From Limivivens faecihominis (GTDB lineage: Bacteria; Bacillota; Clostridia; Lachnospirales; Lachnospiraceae), in contig NZ_JAJEPR010000010.1 of the NCBI RefSeq assembly GCF_020686945.1, positions 44,124 through 108,123 of the forward strand: 64,000 nt of DNA, read 5' to 3'. Both the position numbers and the translations under genes were made by a program. Shown in pieces: positions 22,976-31,004 of this stretch (its first letter is position 1; each line of letters begins with the position of its first letter). The notes beneath the pieces are model-generated. The model was not told the DNA's origin. It ran no database searches and saw only the letters and a program-made list of their open reading frames with translations.

Positions 22976-23004
22976 GAACTATCAGTCAGGGACAGGAGGT
23001 TTTT
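22951..23004 (+). terminator. Terminator whose 3' arm contains the spoIIR ribosome binding site
   Basis: AACCTCCTGT (22952-22961) pairs with ACAGGAGGTT (22992-23001), followed by TTTTG. The AGGAGG at 22994-22999 is the Shine-Dalgarno of spoIIR, 7 bases before its ATG, so a read-through transcript has it buried. Confidence 0.8.
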
Positions 23005-23006
23005 GT

Positions 23007-23630
23007 ATGCTCTATAAAAGATGGAAAGGAAGGCTTCTGCTTTTTCTTGCAGGTTTTTTTGCGGCGGTATTGTTTTTCAGCCAGGCGGCAGCGGCAGGGC
23101 GGATCGAGGATAAGGTGCTCCGTCTTCACGTCATTGCCAACAGCGACAGCGAGGAGGACCAGGCCCTGAAGCTCAAAGTGCGGGATCAGGTCCTTGCAAC
23201 TCTAAAGCCTCTCCTTGAAAATGCAGAGGATAGAAGCAGCAGCGAAGCCATTGTGCGTGCTCATTTGTCCGAGGTCGAGGCGGCGGCCCGGGAGACCGCC
23301 TGGCAGGAGAAGCCCGGGGAAAACGTGCATGCGGAGCTTACCAACACCCGCTTCCCGGAGAAGACCTACGGCGACTGCACTTTTCCCGCAGGAAACTATG
23401 ACGCCCTACGGATCACGATCGGCGAGGCGAAAGGGAAAAACTGGTGGTGCGTGCTTTTTCCGAGTCTCTGTTTTGTGGACACGGTCCACGGCGTCGTGCC
23501 AGAGGAGTCCAAAGAGCTCCTGAAAAATGTGCTGACGGAGGAAGAGTACGAGAGCCTTTTCACCCCGGGAAAAAGCGAGTATAAGGTCCGGTGGAAGGCA
23601 GCGGAAATCTGGCAGTCACTTTTTGGATAA
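23007..23630 (+). CDS. spoIIR: Stage II sporulation protein R
   Basis: 207 residues with an N-terminal signal/anchor (LLLFLAGFFAAVLFFSQ) and the SpoIIR core: DKVLRLHVIANSDSEEDQ, LKLKVRDQVL, YGDCTFPAGNYDALRITIGE and NWWCVLFPSLCF. SpoIIR is made in the forespore and signals across the septum to activate the SpoIIGA protease, which matures sigma-E in the mother cell. It is monocistronic here; probable sigma-F promoter at 22947-22975. Confidence 0.95.
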   Translation: MLYKRWKGRLLLFLAGFFAAVLFFSQAAAAGRIEDKVLRLHVIANSDSEEDQALKLKVRDQVLATLKPLLENAEDRSSSEAIVRAHLSEVEAAARETAWQEKPGENVHAELTNTRFPEKTYGDCTFPAGNYDALRITIGEAKGKNWWCVLFPSLCFVDTVHGVVPEESKELLKNVLTEEEYESLFTPGKSEYKVRWKAAEIWQSLFG

Positions 23631-23667
23631 AAAAAGACCCCGAAGAAAATTTCGAGGCCTGATTTTA
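23631..23667. terminator. Bidirectional terminator between spoIIR and typA
   Basis: On the minus strand CCTCGAA/TTCGGGG with an ATTTTC loop is followed by TCTTTTTTT, serving typA; on the + strand the same hairpin is followed by a weaker T-rich run. Confidence 0.75.
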
Positions 23668-25500
23668 TTAAGCGTTCTTATTCTTGAAGGAAGCTCTCTT
23701 TCTCTGCATGGAATCCAGGATCTTTTTCCGGATGCGGAGGGACTTCGGAGTAACCTCCAGAAGCTCGTCGCTGTCGATGAACTCCAGGCACTGCTCCAGG
23801 CTCATGATCTTGGGCGGAGTCAGTTTCAGGGCCTCGTCAGAACCGGAAGAACGGGTGTTGGTCAGATGCTTGGTCTTGCAGACGTTGAGCTCGATATCCT
23901 CGGGCTTTCCGCTCTGGCCGATGACCATACCAGCGTAAACCTTGGTGCCCGGCTCGATGAAGAGGGTACCGCGGTCCTGAGCGTTGAAAAGACCGTAGGC
24001 AACGGCCTCGCCGCTCTCGAAAGCGATGAGGGAACCCTGTTTACGGAACTGGATATCGCCCTTGTAGGGAGCGTAGCCGTCGAAGATGGAGTTCATGATA
24101 CCGTTACCCTTGGTGTCGGTCATAAACTCTCCGCGGTAGCCGATGAGGCCGCGGGCCGGGATGGAGAACTGCAGGCGGGTGTTTCCGCTGTTGTTCACAC
24201 TCATGCCCTGAAGCTCACCCTTTCTGAGAGCCAGCTTCTGGATGACGTTTCCGGAGAACTCGTCGGGAACGTCGATGTATACCAGCTCCATGGGCTCCAG
24301 CTTTTTGCCGCGCTCGTCGGTGTGGTAAATTACCTCAGCCTTACTTACGGCGAACTCATAACCCTCACGGCGCATGTTCTCGATGAGGACGGACAGATGA
24401 AGCTCACCACGGCCGGAAACCTTGAAGGCCTCGGTGGTCTCAGTCTCCTCCACGCGGAGGCTGACGTCGGTGTTCAGCTCACGGAACAGACGGTCTCTTA
24501 AGTGACGGGAGGTAACAAACTTACCTTCCTGACCTGCCATCGGGCTGTCGTTTACGACGAAATGCATGGAGATCGTCGGCTCGGAAATTTTCTGGAAGGG
24601 GATGGCTTCCACATGCTCCGGGGAGCAGAGGGTATCACCGATATGAAGATCGGAAATACCGGAGATGGCTACGATGGAACCAACGGTAGCCTCGTTTACT
24701 GCTACTTTGTTCAGACCATCAAACTCATAGAGCTTGCTGATCTTGACACGGCGCTGCTTGTCCGGCTCGTGATGGTTTACGAGGACACAGTCCTGGTTTA
24801 CTTTGATAGTACCGTTGTCCACTTTGCCGACGCCGATACGGCCCACATACTCGTTGTAGTCGATGGTGCTGATCAGAACCTGGGTTCCGGCAGTCTCGTC
24901 GCCTTCGGGAGCGGGGATATAGTTCAGAATGGTCTCAAACAGCGGCACCATGTCGTGGGACTCTTTGTTGAGGTCCAGGGTGGCAAAACCGCTCTTTGCG
25001 GAAGCGTAGACGAAGGGGCAGTCGAGCTGCTCATCGGAAGCGTCGAGATCCATCAGAAGCTCCAGAACCTCGTCCACAACCTCATCCGGACGGGCTTCCG
25101 GACGGTCAATCTTGTTGACACAGACGATAACCGGCAGATCCAGCTCCAGAGCCTTGCTCAGTACGAAACGGGTCTGGGGCATCGGTCCCTCGAAAGCATC
25201 CACCACAAGGATAACGCCGTTTACCATCTTCAGGACACGCTCTACCTCGCCGCCGAAATCTGCATGGCCCGGGGTGTCGATGATGTTGATTTTTGTGTCT
25301 TTATAAAATACAGCCGTGTTTTTGGAAAGGATCGTGATTCCACGCTCTCTTTCAATGGCATTGGAGTCCATGACACGTTCAGCGACTTCCTGATTTGCGC
25401 GGAAAACGCCGCTCTGTTTCAGAAGCTCGTCTACAAGGGTCGTTTTACCGTGGTCTACATGGGCGATGATCGCAATGTTACGCACATCTTCTCTTTTCAT
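23668..25500 (-). CDS. typA: Ribosome-binding GTPase TypA/BipA
   Basis: 610 residues, the usual length. G-domain motifs: AHVDHGKTTL (G1), RERGITILSK (G2), DTPGHADFGGEVE (G3) and NKIDRP (G4), then EF-G-like domains and the BipA-specific C-terminus with RGLIGYRGEFMTDTKGNGI. TypA is a ribosome-assembly and stress-adaptation GTPase. Single gene on the minus strand with its own terminator; leader 25501-25740 is AT-rich and includes the 13-bp palindrome TACTTACTAAGTA at 25657-25669 whose role is unknown. Confidence 0.97.
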   Translation of the reverse strand: MKREDVRNIAIIAHVDHGKTTLVDELLKQSGVFRANQEVAERVMDSNAIERERGITILSKNTAVFYKDTKINIIDTPGHADFGGEVERVLKMVNGVILVVDAFEGPMPQTRFVLSKALELDLPVIVCVNKIDRPEARPDEVVDEVLELLMDLDASDEQLDCPFVYASAKSGFATLDLNKESHDMVPLFETILNYIPAPEGDETAGTQVLISTIDYNEYVGRIGVGKVDNGTIKVNQDCVLVNHHEPDKQRRVKISKLYEFDGLNKVAVNEATVGSIVAISGISDLHIGDTLCSPEHVEAIPFQKISEPTISMHFVVNDSPMAGQEGKFVTSRHLRDRLFRELNTDVSLRVEETETTEAFKVSGRGELHLSVLIENMRREGYEFAVSKAEVIYHTDERGKKLEPMELVYIDVPDEFSGNVIQKLALRKGELQGMSVNNSGNTRLQFSIPARGLIGYRGEFMTDTKGNGIMNSIFDGYAPYKGDIQFRKQGSLIAFESGEAVAYGLFNAQDRGTLFIEPGTKVYAGMVIGQSGKPEDIELNVCKTKHLTNTRSSGSDEALKLTPPKIMSLEQCLEFIDSDELLEVTPKSLRIRKKILDSMQRKRASFKNKNA

Positions 25501-25746
25501 AAAAAATCGTTCCTCTCAAAAAATGTACAAGTACATACCTTATTATATGTTTATCAGTTCACAACTAATCCAGTTTATCATATTTTTTCAAGATTACAAG
25601 AGTCTTTTGAAATTTTCCAAAAAACAGTTCTAAAGTAGGAAAGGCCTGCATAAATATACTTACTAAGTAACCGCTCCGAAAGGAAAAGCTTCCGTCCGGG
25701 GCCGCTTACGGGATACTACGGGAAAGAGAAGGGAGAAGATTTATCT

Positions 25747-26370
25747 ATGGATAAAATCATTGAAAACAATCAGGTAACTGTCATGGGCGAGATCGCTTCG
25801 GAATTTGAGTTCAGTCATGAGGTGTTTGGGGAAGGCTTTTATATGCTGGAACTTCTGGTGAAACGCCTGAGTGATTCTTTTGACCGGATTCCGGTGATGA
25901 TCTCTGAGCGCCTCATCGATGTGACGCAGGATTATCGGGGGGAATTTATCCAGATCTCCGGCCAGTTCCGGTCCTATAACCGTCATGAGGAGAAAAAGAA
26001 CCGTCTGGTGCTGTCTGTCTTTGCCCGGGAGGCTGCTTTTGTGGAAGCCGAGGATGATAAGGTGAAGAGCAACCAGATTTTTCTGGACGGCTTCATCTGC
26101 AAGCCGCCGGTCTACCGGAAGACGCCTTTGGGGCGGGAGATCGCAGATATGCTGGTGGCCGTGAACCGTCCCTACGGAAAATCGGACTATATTCCCTGCA
26201 TTTCCTGGGGCCGGAATGCCCGTTTCGCCTCCAATTTTGAGGTGGGAAGCCGGGTACAGATCTGGGGCCGGATTCAGAGCCGTGAGTATGTGAAAAAGCT
26301 CGAGGACGACCGGACGGAAAAACGGACCGCCTATGAGGTTTCAGTCAGCAAAATGGAAGAAATTTCCTGA
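25747..26370 (+). CDS. SSB-like single-stranded DNA-binding protein
   Basis: 207 residues that read as two consecutive OB-fold modules: residues 5-95 (NQVTVMGEIASEFEFSHE...FIQISGQFRSYNR) and 98-207 (FLDGFICKPPVYRKTPLGRE, IADMLVAVNRPYGKSDYIPC, VGSRVQIWGRIQSREY). The second resembles the SSB core, including the PLGREIADMLVAVNR segment. The acidic tip with terminal Phe used by housekeeping SSB to recruit partners is absent (it ends KMEEIS), so this is a paralogue and not the main ssb. Role in replication or repair is inference. Confidence 0.8.
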   Translation: MDKIIENNQVTVMGEIASEFEFSHEVFGEGFYMLELLVKRLSDSFDRIPVMISERLIDVTQDYRGEFIQISGQFRSYNRHEEKKNRLVLSVFAREAAFVEAEDDKVKSNQIFLDGFICKPPVYRKTPLGREIADMLVAVNRPYGKSDYIPCISWGRNARFASNFEVGSRVQIWGRIQSREYVKKLEDDRTEKRTAYEVSVSKMEEIS

Positions 26371-26381
26371 CGAAAATCTTC

Positions 26382-26410
26382 TTGTAAATCCGGGAAAATT
26401 GTAGTAAGAT
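26382..26410 (+). promoter_or_regulatory. Putative promoter of the cobalamin adenosyltransferase gene
   Basis: TTGTAA, 17-base spacer, TAAGAT. It is followed at 26436-26469 by a strong hairpin (TTTTCCGG...CCGGAAAA with an inner GGGG-AG-CCCC) just before the AGAGGTG ribosome site. Confidence 0.5.
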
Positions 26411-26482
26411 GGACTGGCTCAGAATGAAAAAATGTTGATTTTCCGGTGCAGGGGAGCCCCTCCGGAAAAAAGAGGTGCGGAA

Positions 26483-27013
26483 ATGGATAAAGGTACAGTA
26501 CATATTTACTGTGGAAAAGGAAAAGGGAAAACCACCGCTGCCATCGGTCAGGCCATCAAAGCTGCCTGCGAGGGCCGGAATGTGGTGATCATTGAATTCC
26601 TGAAGGCGAAGGAGGAAGACGAACTCGGTTTCCTCAAGCGTCTGGAGCCGGAAATCAAGGTTTTCCGTTTTGAAAAATTCCAGGAATGCTTTGAAGATCT
26701 TCCGGAAGAGAAAAAAGAGGAAGAGATTCTGAATATGAAAAATGCCCTGAATTTTGCCAGAAAAGTCCTGGTGACGGAGGAGTGCGACGTGCTGATCCTC
26801 GATGAAGTCCTGGGGCTGATTCCCCATGGAATTGCAGGGGAGGCGGAGCTTCGGACGATTCTGGAGGCCAGAAGCGGCTCCACGGATCTTTATATGACCG
26901 GTGTTTACGGGGCCAGAGAAATCTGGGATGCCGTGGACGAGGTGACGGAGCTGGTGGCGCACAAAAGCCTGCCTGCACCTGACAAAACAGCGGTTGACAA
27001 GGAAAATCAATAA
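26483..27013 (+). CDS. cobO: Cob(I)alamin adenosyltransferase, CobA/CobO type
   Basis: 176 residues of the CobA/CobO/BtuR P-loop family: VHIYCGKGKGKTTAAIGQA (P-loop), VVIIEFLKAK, CDVLILDEVLGLI (Walker B) and a final region with TGVYGAREIWDAVDEVTEL. It transfers the adenosyl group from ATP to cob(I)alamin or its precursor. No other cobalamin genes are nearby. Start at 26483 after GAGGTG is chosen over an in-frame ATG 51 bases upstream that lies within the leader hairpin. Confidence 0.88.
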   Translation: MDKGTVHIYCGKGKGKTTAAIGQAIKAACEGRNVVIIEFLKAKEEDELGFLKRLEPEIKVFRFEKFQECFEDLPEEKKEEEILNMKNALNFARKVLVTEECDVLILDEVLGLIPHGIAGEAELRTILEARSGSTDLYMTGVYGAREIWDAVDEVTELVAHKSLPAPDKTAVDKENQ

Positions 27014-27022
27014 TGATATAGT
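26994..27022 (+). promoter_or_regulatory. Promoter of the dapA-dapB operon
   Basis: TTGACA (26994-26999, inside the 3' end of the preceding gene), 17-base spacer, TATAGT (27017-27022). Confidence 0.7.
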
Positions 27023-27028
27023 TATGAA

Positions 27029-27149
27029 AAAGCGGGATTTTTTACCCGCGGATTGAATACTCATGAAGATAGAAAGCTTGCCTAAAGAACTTTCTATTGT
27101 GATGCAGGATGATCGGGGGCGGACTTCATCGGGTCTGTCCCCTGTTTTT
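27029..27149 (+). promoter_or_regulatory. Structured dapA leader ending in a terminator hairpin
   Basis: Three stems in order: GCGGG/CCCGC (27031-27049), AGAAAG/CTTTCT (27071-27095) and GGGG-CGGAC/GTCTG-CCCC (27115-27142) followed by TGTTTTT. The last is an intrinsic terminator between promoter and dapA, so attenuation is likely. It does not match the lysine riboswitch core I know. Confidence 0.6.
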
Positions 27150-27177
27150 ATGAATGATTTGTCAAGGAGGAAAAGAA

Positions 27178-28071
27178 ATGGCAATTTTCAAAGGAGCCGG
27201 TGTTGCGATCGTGACACCTATGACGGCTGACGGAGAAGTAAATTATGAAGTTTTAGGGGAAATGCTGGAGGCACAGATTGCAGGCGGTACCGATGCCATC
27301 ATCATCTGCGGCACCACCGGCGAGTCCGCCACCCTCAGCGAAGAAGAGCATTCCGCAGTAATCCGCTATGCGATCAAGAAGGTCAACAAACGGATTCCGG
27401 TGATTGCAGGAACCGGTTCTAATTGTACCGCGACTGCCATTAAGCTTTCCAAAGAGGCAGAGAAAGACGGAGCAGACGGTCTCCTTCTGGTGACTCCGTA
27501 CTACAACAAAGCGACACAGAAGGGCCTGATCGCTCACTATACTGCTATCGCAAAAGCAGTGAGCCTGCCCATCATTCTTTATAACGTACCCAGCCGTACG
27601 GGCTGCAATCTTCAGCCGGAGACCATTGCCGCACTGGTGAAAAATGTGAAGAACATCGTGGGTGTGAAAGAAGCCAGCGGAAATATTTCCCAGATTGCCA
27701 AAGTGAAACTGCTCTGCGGTGACGACATCGACCTCTATTCCGGAAACGACGACCAGGTAGTGCCCATCCTTTCTCTGGGTGGTATCGGCGTGATCTCCGT
27801 TCTCTCCAACGTGGCTCCGAAGGAGACCCACAACATGGTTATGGATTACCTGAACGGTGATGTGGATAAAGCAAGACAGATGCAGCTGAAAGCCATTCCT
27901 CTGATCGACGCTCTCTTCTCCGAGGTAAACCCGATCCCGGTGAAAAAAGCTCTGAATCTCATGGGCTGGGAGGCAGGTCCTCTTCGCGCTCCCTTAACGG
28001 AGATGGAAGCTTCTCATGCAGAAGTGCTGAAGAAAACCATGAAGGATTTTGGCATCAAAGTTGTTGACTAA
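27178..28071 (+). CDS. dapA: 4-hydroxy-tetrahydrodipicolinate synthase
   Basis: 297 residues. FKGAGVAIVTPM at the start, CGTTGESATLS, TPYYNKATQKGL, the active-site Tyr in LYNVPSRTG and the Schiff-base lysine in GVKEASGN. Condenses pyruvate with aspartate semialdehyde, first step of the lysine and diaminopimelate branch, which also supplies dipicolinate for spores. AAGGAGG precedes the ATG; 19 bases separate it from dapB. Confidence 0.97.
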   Translation: MAIFKGAGVAIVTPMTADGEVNYEVLGEMLEAQIAGGTDAIIICGTTGESATLSEEEHSAVIRYAIKKVNKRIPVIAGTGSNCTATAIKLSKEAEKDGADGLLLVTPYYNKATQKGLIAHYTAIAKAVSLPIILYNVPSRTGCNLQPETIAALVKNVKNIVGVKEASGNISQIAKVKLLCGDDIDLYSGNDDQVVPILSLGGIGVISVLSNVAPKETHNMVMDYLNGDVDKARQMQLKAIPLIDALFSEVNPIPVKKALNLMGWEAGPLRAPLTEMEASHAEVLKKTMKDFGIKVVD

Positions 28072-28090
28072 GCTTACGGAGGAAGAAAAA

Positions 28091-28855
28091 ATGGTCAGAA
28101 TTATCATGCATGGCTGTAACGGCCATATGGGTCAGGTGATCACTGGCATTGTAAAGGAAGACAAAGATGCCGAGATCGTGGCAGGTATCGACCTGGTAGA
28201 TAACCGCGATAACGGCTATCCCGTATTTAAAAGCCTGAAAGACTGCGATGTGGAGGCGGATGTGGTCATCGATTTCGCTTCTGCCAAGGCTGAGGACGCT
28301 CTCATCGACGCCTGCCTGGAGAAAAAGCTTCCGGTTGTTGTCTGCACCACCGGCCTTTCCGAGGAGCAGCTTGCCAAAATCCGCGAGGCTTCCAGGGAAG
28401 TAGCAGTTCTCAAATCCGCCAACATGTCCCTGGGGGTGAATACCCTCTTAAAGCTTCTGCAGGACGCAGCTAAAGTGCTGGCTCCGGCTGGTTTTGACAT
28501 GGAGATCGTTGAGAAGCATCACAAACATAAACTGGACGCTCCGAGTGGAACCGCCATTGCCATGGCTGACAGCATCAACGAGGCTATGGGTAACGAGTAC
28601 ACCTATACATACGACCGCAGCGGCCGCCGTCAGGAGCGCGATCCGAAGGAGATCGGCATTTCTGCTGTCCGCGGCGGAAATATCGTGGGCGAGCATGAGG
28701 TGATTTTCGCAGGCCTTGACGAGGTCATCGAGTTCAAGCACACCGCTTACTCCAAGGCCGTATTTGCCAAAGGAGCCGTATCTGCGGCAAAATTCCTCAA
28801 AGGAAAAGGTCCGGGTTACTACGATATGAGCGATGTCATCGAGGCAAACGCATAA
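28091..28855 (+). CDS. dapB: 4-hydroxy-tetrahydrodipicolinate reductase
   Basis: 254 residues. N-terminal nucleotide-binding motif IIMHGCNGHMGQ, the catalytic EKHHKHKLDAPSGTA signature, and RGGNIVGEHEV. Reduces the DapA product with NAD(P)H. Second gene of the dapA-dapB operon. Confidence 0.97.
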   Translation: MVRIIMHGCNGHMGQVITGIVKEDKDAEIVAGIDLVDNRDNGYPVFKSLKDCDVEADVVIDFASAKAEDALIDACLEKKLPVVVCTTGLSEEQLAKIREASREVAVLKSANMSLGVNTLLKLLQDAAKVLAPAGFDMEIVEKHHKHKLDAPSGTAIAMADSINEAMGNEYTYTYDRSGRRQERDPKEIGISAVRGGNIVGEHEVIFAGLDEVIEFKHTAYSKAVFAKGAVSAAKFLKGKGPGYYDMSDVIEANA

Positions 28856-28865
28856 ATAAAGACAG

Positions 28866-28901
28866 AAAAAACGCTGTACCGTCTGGTATGGCGTTTTTTT
28901 G
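28866..28901 (+). terminator. Terminator after dapB
   Basis: AAACGC...TACC-GTCT-GGTA...GCGTT followed by TTTTTTT. Confidence 0.85.
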
Positions 28902-28917
28902 AAGGAGTGAGACTCAT

Positions 28918-30876
28918 ATGGAAAAGGAAATGGAACTGAAATACCTGAAAAGCCTGGCGAAGCTCTATCCCAGCGTGGCGGCGGCTTCCACAGAGATCAT
29001 CAATCTGCAGTCCGTGCTGAACCTGCCGAAAGGGACGGAACATTTCATGACGGATATCCATGGAGAGTACGAGCAGTTTTTCCATGTGCTGAAAAATGGT
29101 TCCGGCTCTGTGAAAAAGAAGATCAATGAAGAGTTTGGAAATACCTTAAGCAAGAAAGACAAGAGCGGCCTGGCGACGCTGATCTATTACCCGGAGCTCA
29201 AAGTCGATCTGGTGGAAAAGACCGAGGAGAATCTGGAGGACTGGTATAAGATCACACTCCACCGCCTGATCCAGATCTGCAAACGGGTGGCCAGCAAATA
29301 CACCCGAGCCAAGGTACGGAAAATGCTGCCCCAGGATTTTGCCTATGTCATCGAGGAGCTCATCACAGAAAAGGAAGAGCTTCTCGACAAGGAAGCCTAC
29401 TACAATGCGATTATCAGCACGATCATCCGGGTGGGCAGCGCCCGGGAATTTATCATCGCTTTAAGCAACCTGATCCAGCGTCTGGCCGTGGACCACATCC
29501 ATATCGTGGGTGACATTTTTGACCGCGGACCGGGGCCGCATCTTATCATGGACAAGCTGATGAGCTACCAGTCTGTGGATATCCAGTGGGGAAATCATGA
29601 CGTGGTGTGGATGGGGGCTGCCGCCGGTCATCTGGCCTGCATCGCCAACGTGATCCGGGTGGCCTGCCGCTATGGAAACCTCGATATGCTGGAGGACGGC
29701 TACGGCATCAACCTGATTCCGCTGGCCAATTTCGCCACCTCTGTCTACGGTGATGATCCCTGTGAATGTTTTAAGATCCACTATACGCCCAACGAGTACA
29801 ACACCAACGACCTGGCCTGGGATCTGCGGATCCAGAAAGCCATCTCTGTCATTATGTTCAAACTGGAGGGTCAGATCATCCATGAAAACCCCGAGTTTGA
29901 GATGGAGGATGAGCTGTTTCTCGATAAGCTGGATCTTGAAAAAGGTACGGTGAAGATCCGCGGAAAAGACTATGCCCTTCTCGACAGCAGCTTCCCCACC
30001 GTGGACCCGAAGGACCCCTATGCCCTGACGCCCGAGGAGGCGGAGGTCATGGAGCGGCTTCAGTCCGCCTTCCTGAAATGCGAAAAACTCCAGCGCCATG
30101 TACGTTTTTTGTATACAAACGGCAGTCTGTACAAAGTATACAATGGAAATCTTCTCTATCACGGCTGTGTACCTCTGAATAATGACGGCACCTTCCGGAA
30201 GGTACGGATCTTCGGGAAGGAGTACAGCGGCAAGGCGCTCTATGATATTTTGGAGGTTTACGCCCGGAAGGGCTACTATTCCATGGATAAGGAAGAGCGC
30301 AAGAAGGGGCGGAATATCCTCTGGTATATCTGGAAAAACAAGAACTCACCGGTTTATGGAAAAGACCGGATGACCACCTTCGAGAGGTATTTCGTGGCGG
30401 CACCTGAGACCCATGTGGAGCAGAAAAATCCCTACTACGCCTATGTAAACGAGGAACGGGTCATCGACCGGATTCTGGCGGAGTTCGGCCTCGACCCGGA
30501 AAATTCCCACATCGTCAACGGCCATATGCCGGTCAAGGTAGCGAAGGGCGAGACTCCGATCAAGTGCAACGGCAAGCTCTTTATCATCGACGGCGGCTTT
30601 TCCAAGGCCTACCAGAAGGTGACGGGAATTGCGGGCTATACCCTTGTATACAATTCCTATGGCCTGCTTCTGGTGGCCCATGATCCCTTCGTTTCCGTGG
30701 AGGAGGCCGTGCGTACAGAATCCGATATCCATTCCCAGACCATGGTGGTGGAGCGGACCTTCAATCGGCTGACTGTGGCGGACACCGATGCGGGCAGGGA
30801 GATCCAGGAGCGGATTCACGATCTCGAGGAGCTTCTCCGGGCCTACCGTTCCGGTGAGGTGACGGAGAAAAATTAG
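28918..30876 (+). CDS. fbp: Fructose-1,6-bisphosphatase class III
   Basis: 652 residues, the usual length of the Firmicute class III enzyme. Metallophosphatase motifs: TDIHGEYEQF, VGDIFDRGPGPH, QWGNHDVVWMG and VNGHMPVKV, with ERYF and GGFSKAYQ near the C-terminus. Dephosphorylates fructose 1,6-bisphosphate in gluconeogenesis. GAAGGAGTG precedes the ATG. Transcribed alone, apparently from a promoter within the dapB terminator gap or by read-through. Confidence 0.97.
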   Translation: MEKEMELKYLKSLAKLYPSVAAASTEIINLQSVLNLPKGTEHFMTDIHGEYEQFFHVLKNGSGSVKKKINEEFGNTLSKKDKSGLATLIYYPELKVDLVEKTEENLEDWYKITLHRLIQICKRVASKYTRAKVRKMLPQDFAYVIEELITEKEELLDKEAYYNAIISTIIRVGSAREFIIALSNLIQRLAVDHIHIVGDIFDRGPGPHLIMDKLMSYQSVDIQWGNHDVVWMGAAAGHLACIANVIRVACRYGNLDMLEDGYGINLIPLANFATSVYGDDPCECFKIHYTPNEYNTNDLAWDLRIQKAISVIMFKLEGQIIHENPEFEMEDELFLDKLDLEKGTVKIRGKDYALLDSSFPTVDPKDPYALTPEEAEVMERLQSAFLKCEKLQRHVRFLYTNGSLYKVYNGNLLYHGCVPLNNDGTFRKVRIFGKEYSGKALYDILEVYARKGYYSMDKEERKKGRNILWYIWKNKNSPVYGKDRMTTFERYFVAAPETHVEQKNPYYAYVNEERVIDRILAEFGLDPENSHIVNGHMPVKVAKGETPIKCNGKLFIIDGGFSKAYQKVTGIAGYTLVYNSYGLLLVAHDPFVSVEEAVRTESDIHSQTMVVERTFNRLTVADTDAGREIQERIHDLEELLRAYRSGEVTEKN

Positions 30877-30895
30877 GGCTGGGGGTCAGTCTGCC

Positions 30896-30924
30896 TTGAT
30901 TCCATCAAAGATTCATGATACACT
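30896..30924 (+). promoter_or_regulatory. Promoter of the acyltransferase gene
   Basis: TTGATT (30896-30901), 17-base spacer, TACACT (30919-30924). The leader then has a hairpin (AAAGCTCC...GGGGCTTTTTT, about 30949-30991) that may be the fbp terminator or an attenuator. Confidence 0.5.
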
Positions 30925-31004
30925 TTTCTTATCAACGGGAAAGCTCCATCAGAGGGCGCCTTTGCTCTTCTGCGGGGCTTTTTTCCGCAAAAAGGAGGAT
31001 TGTA

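Noticed and set aside
24502..25638. 378-codon + frame antisense to typA
   Set aside because: Antisense to a universally conserved GTPase.
27029..27149. Lysine riboswitch upstream of dapA
   Set aside because: The leader is short and lacks the conserved core of that class; only simple stems are seen.
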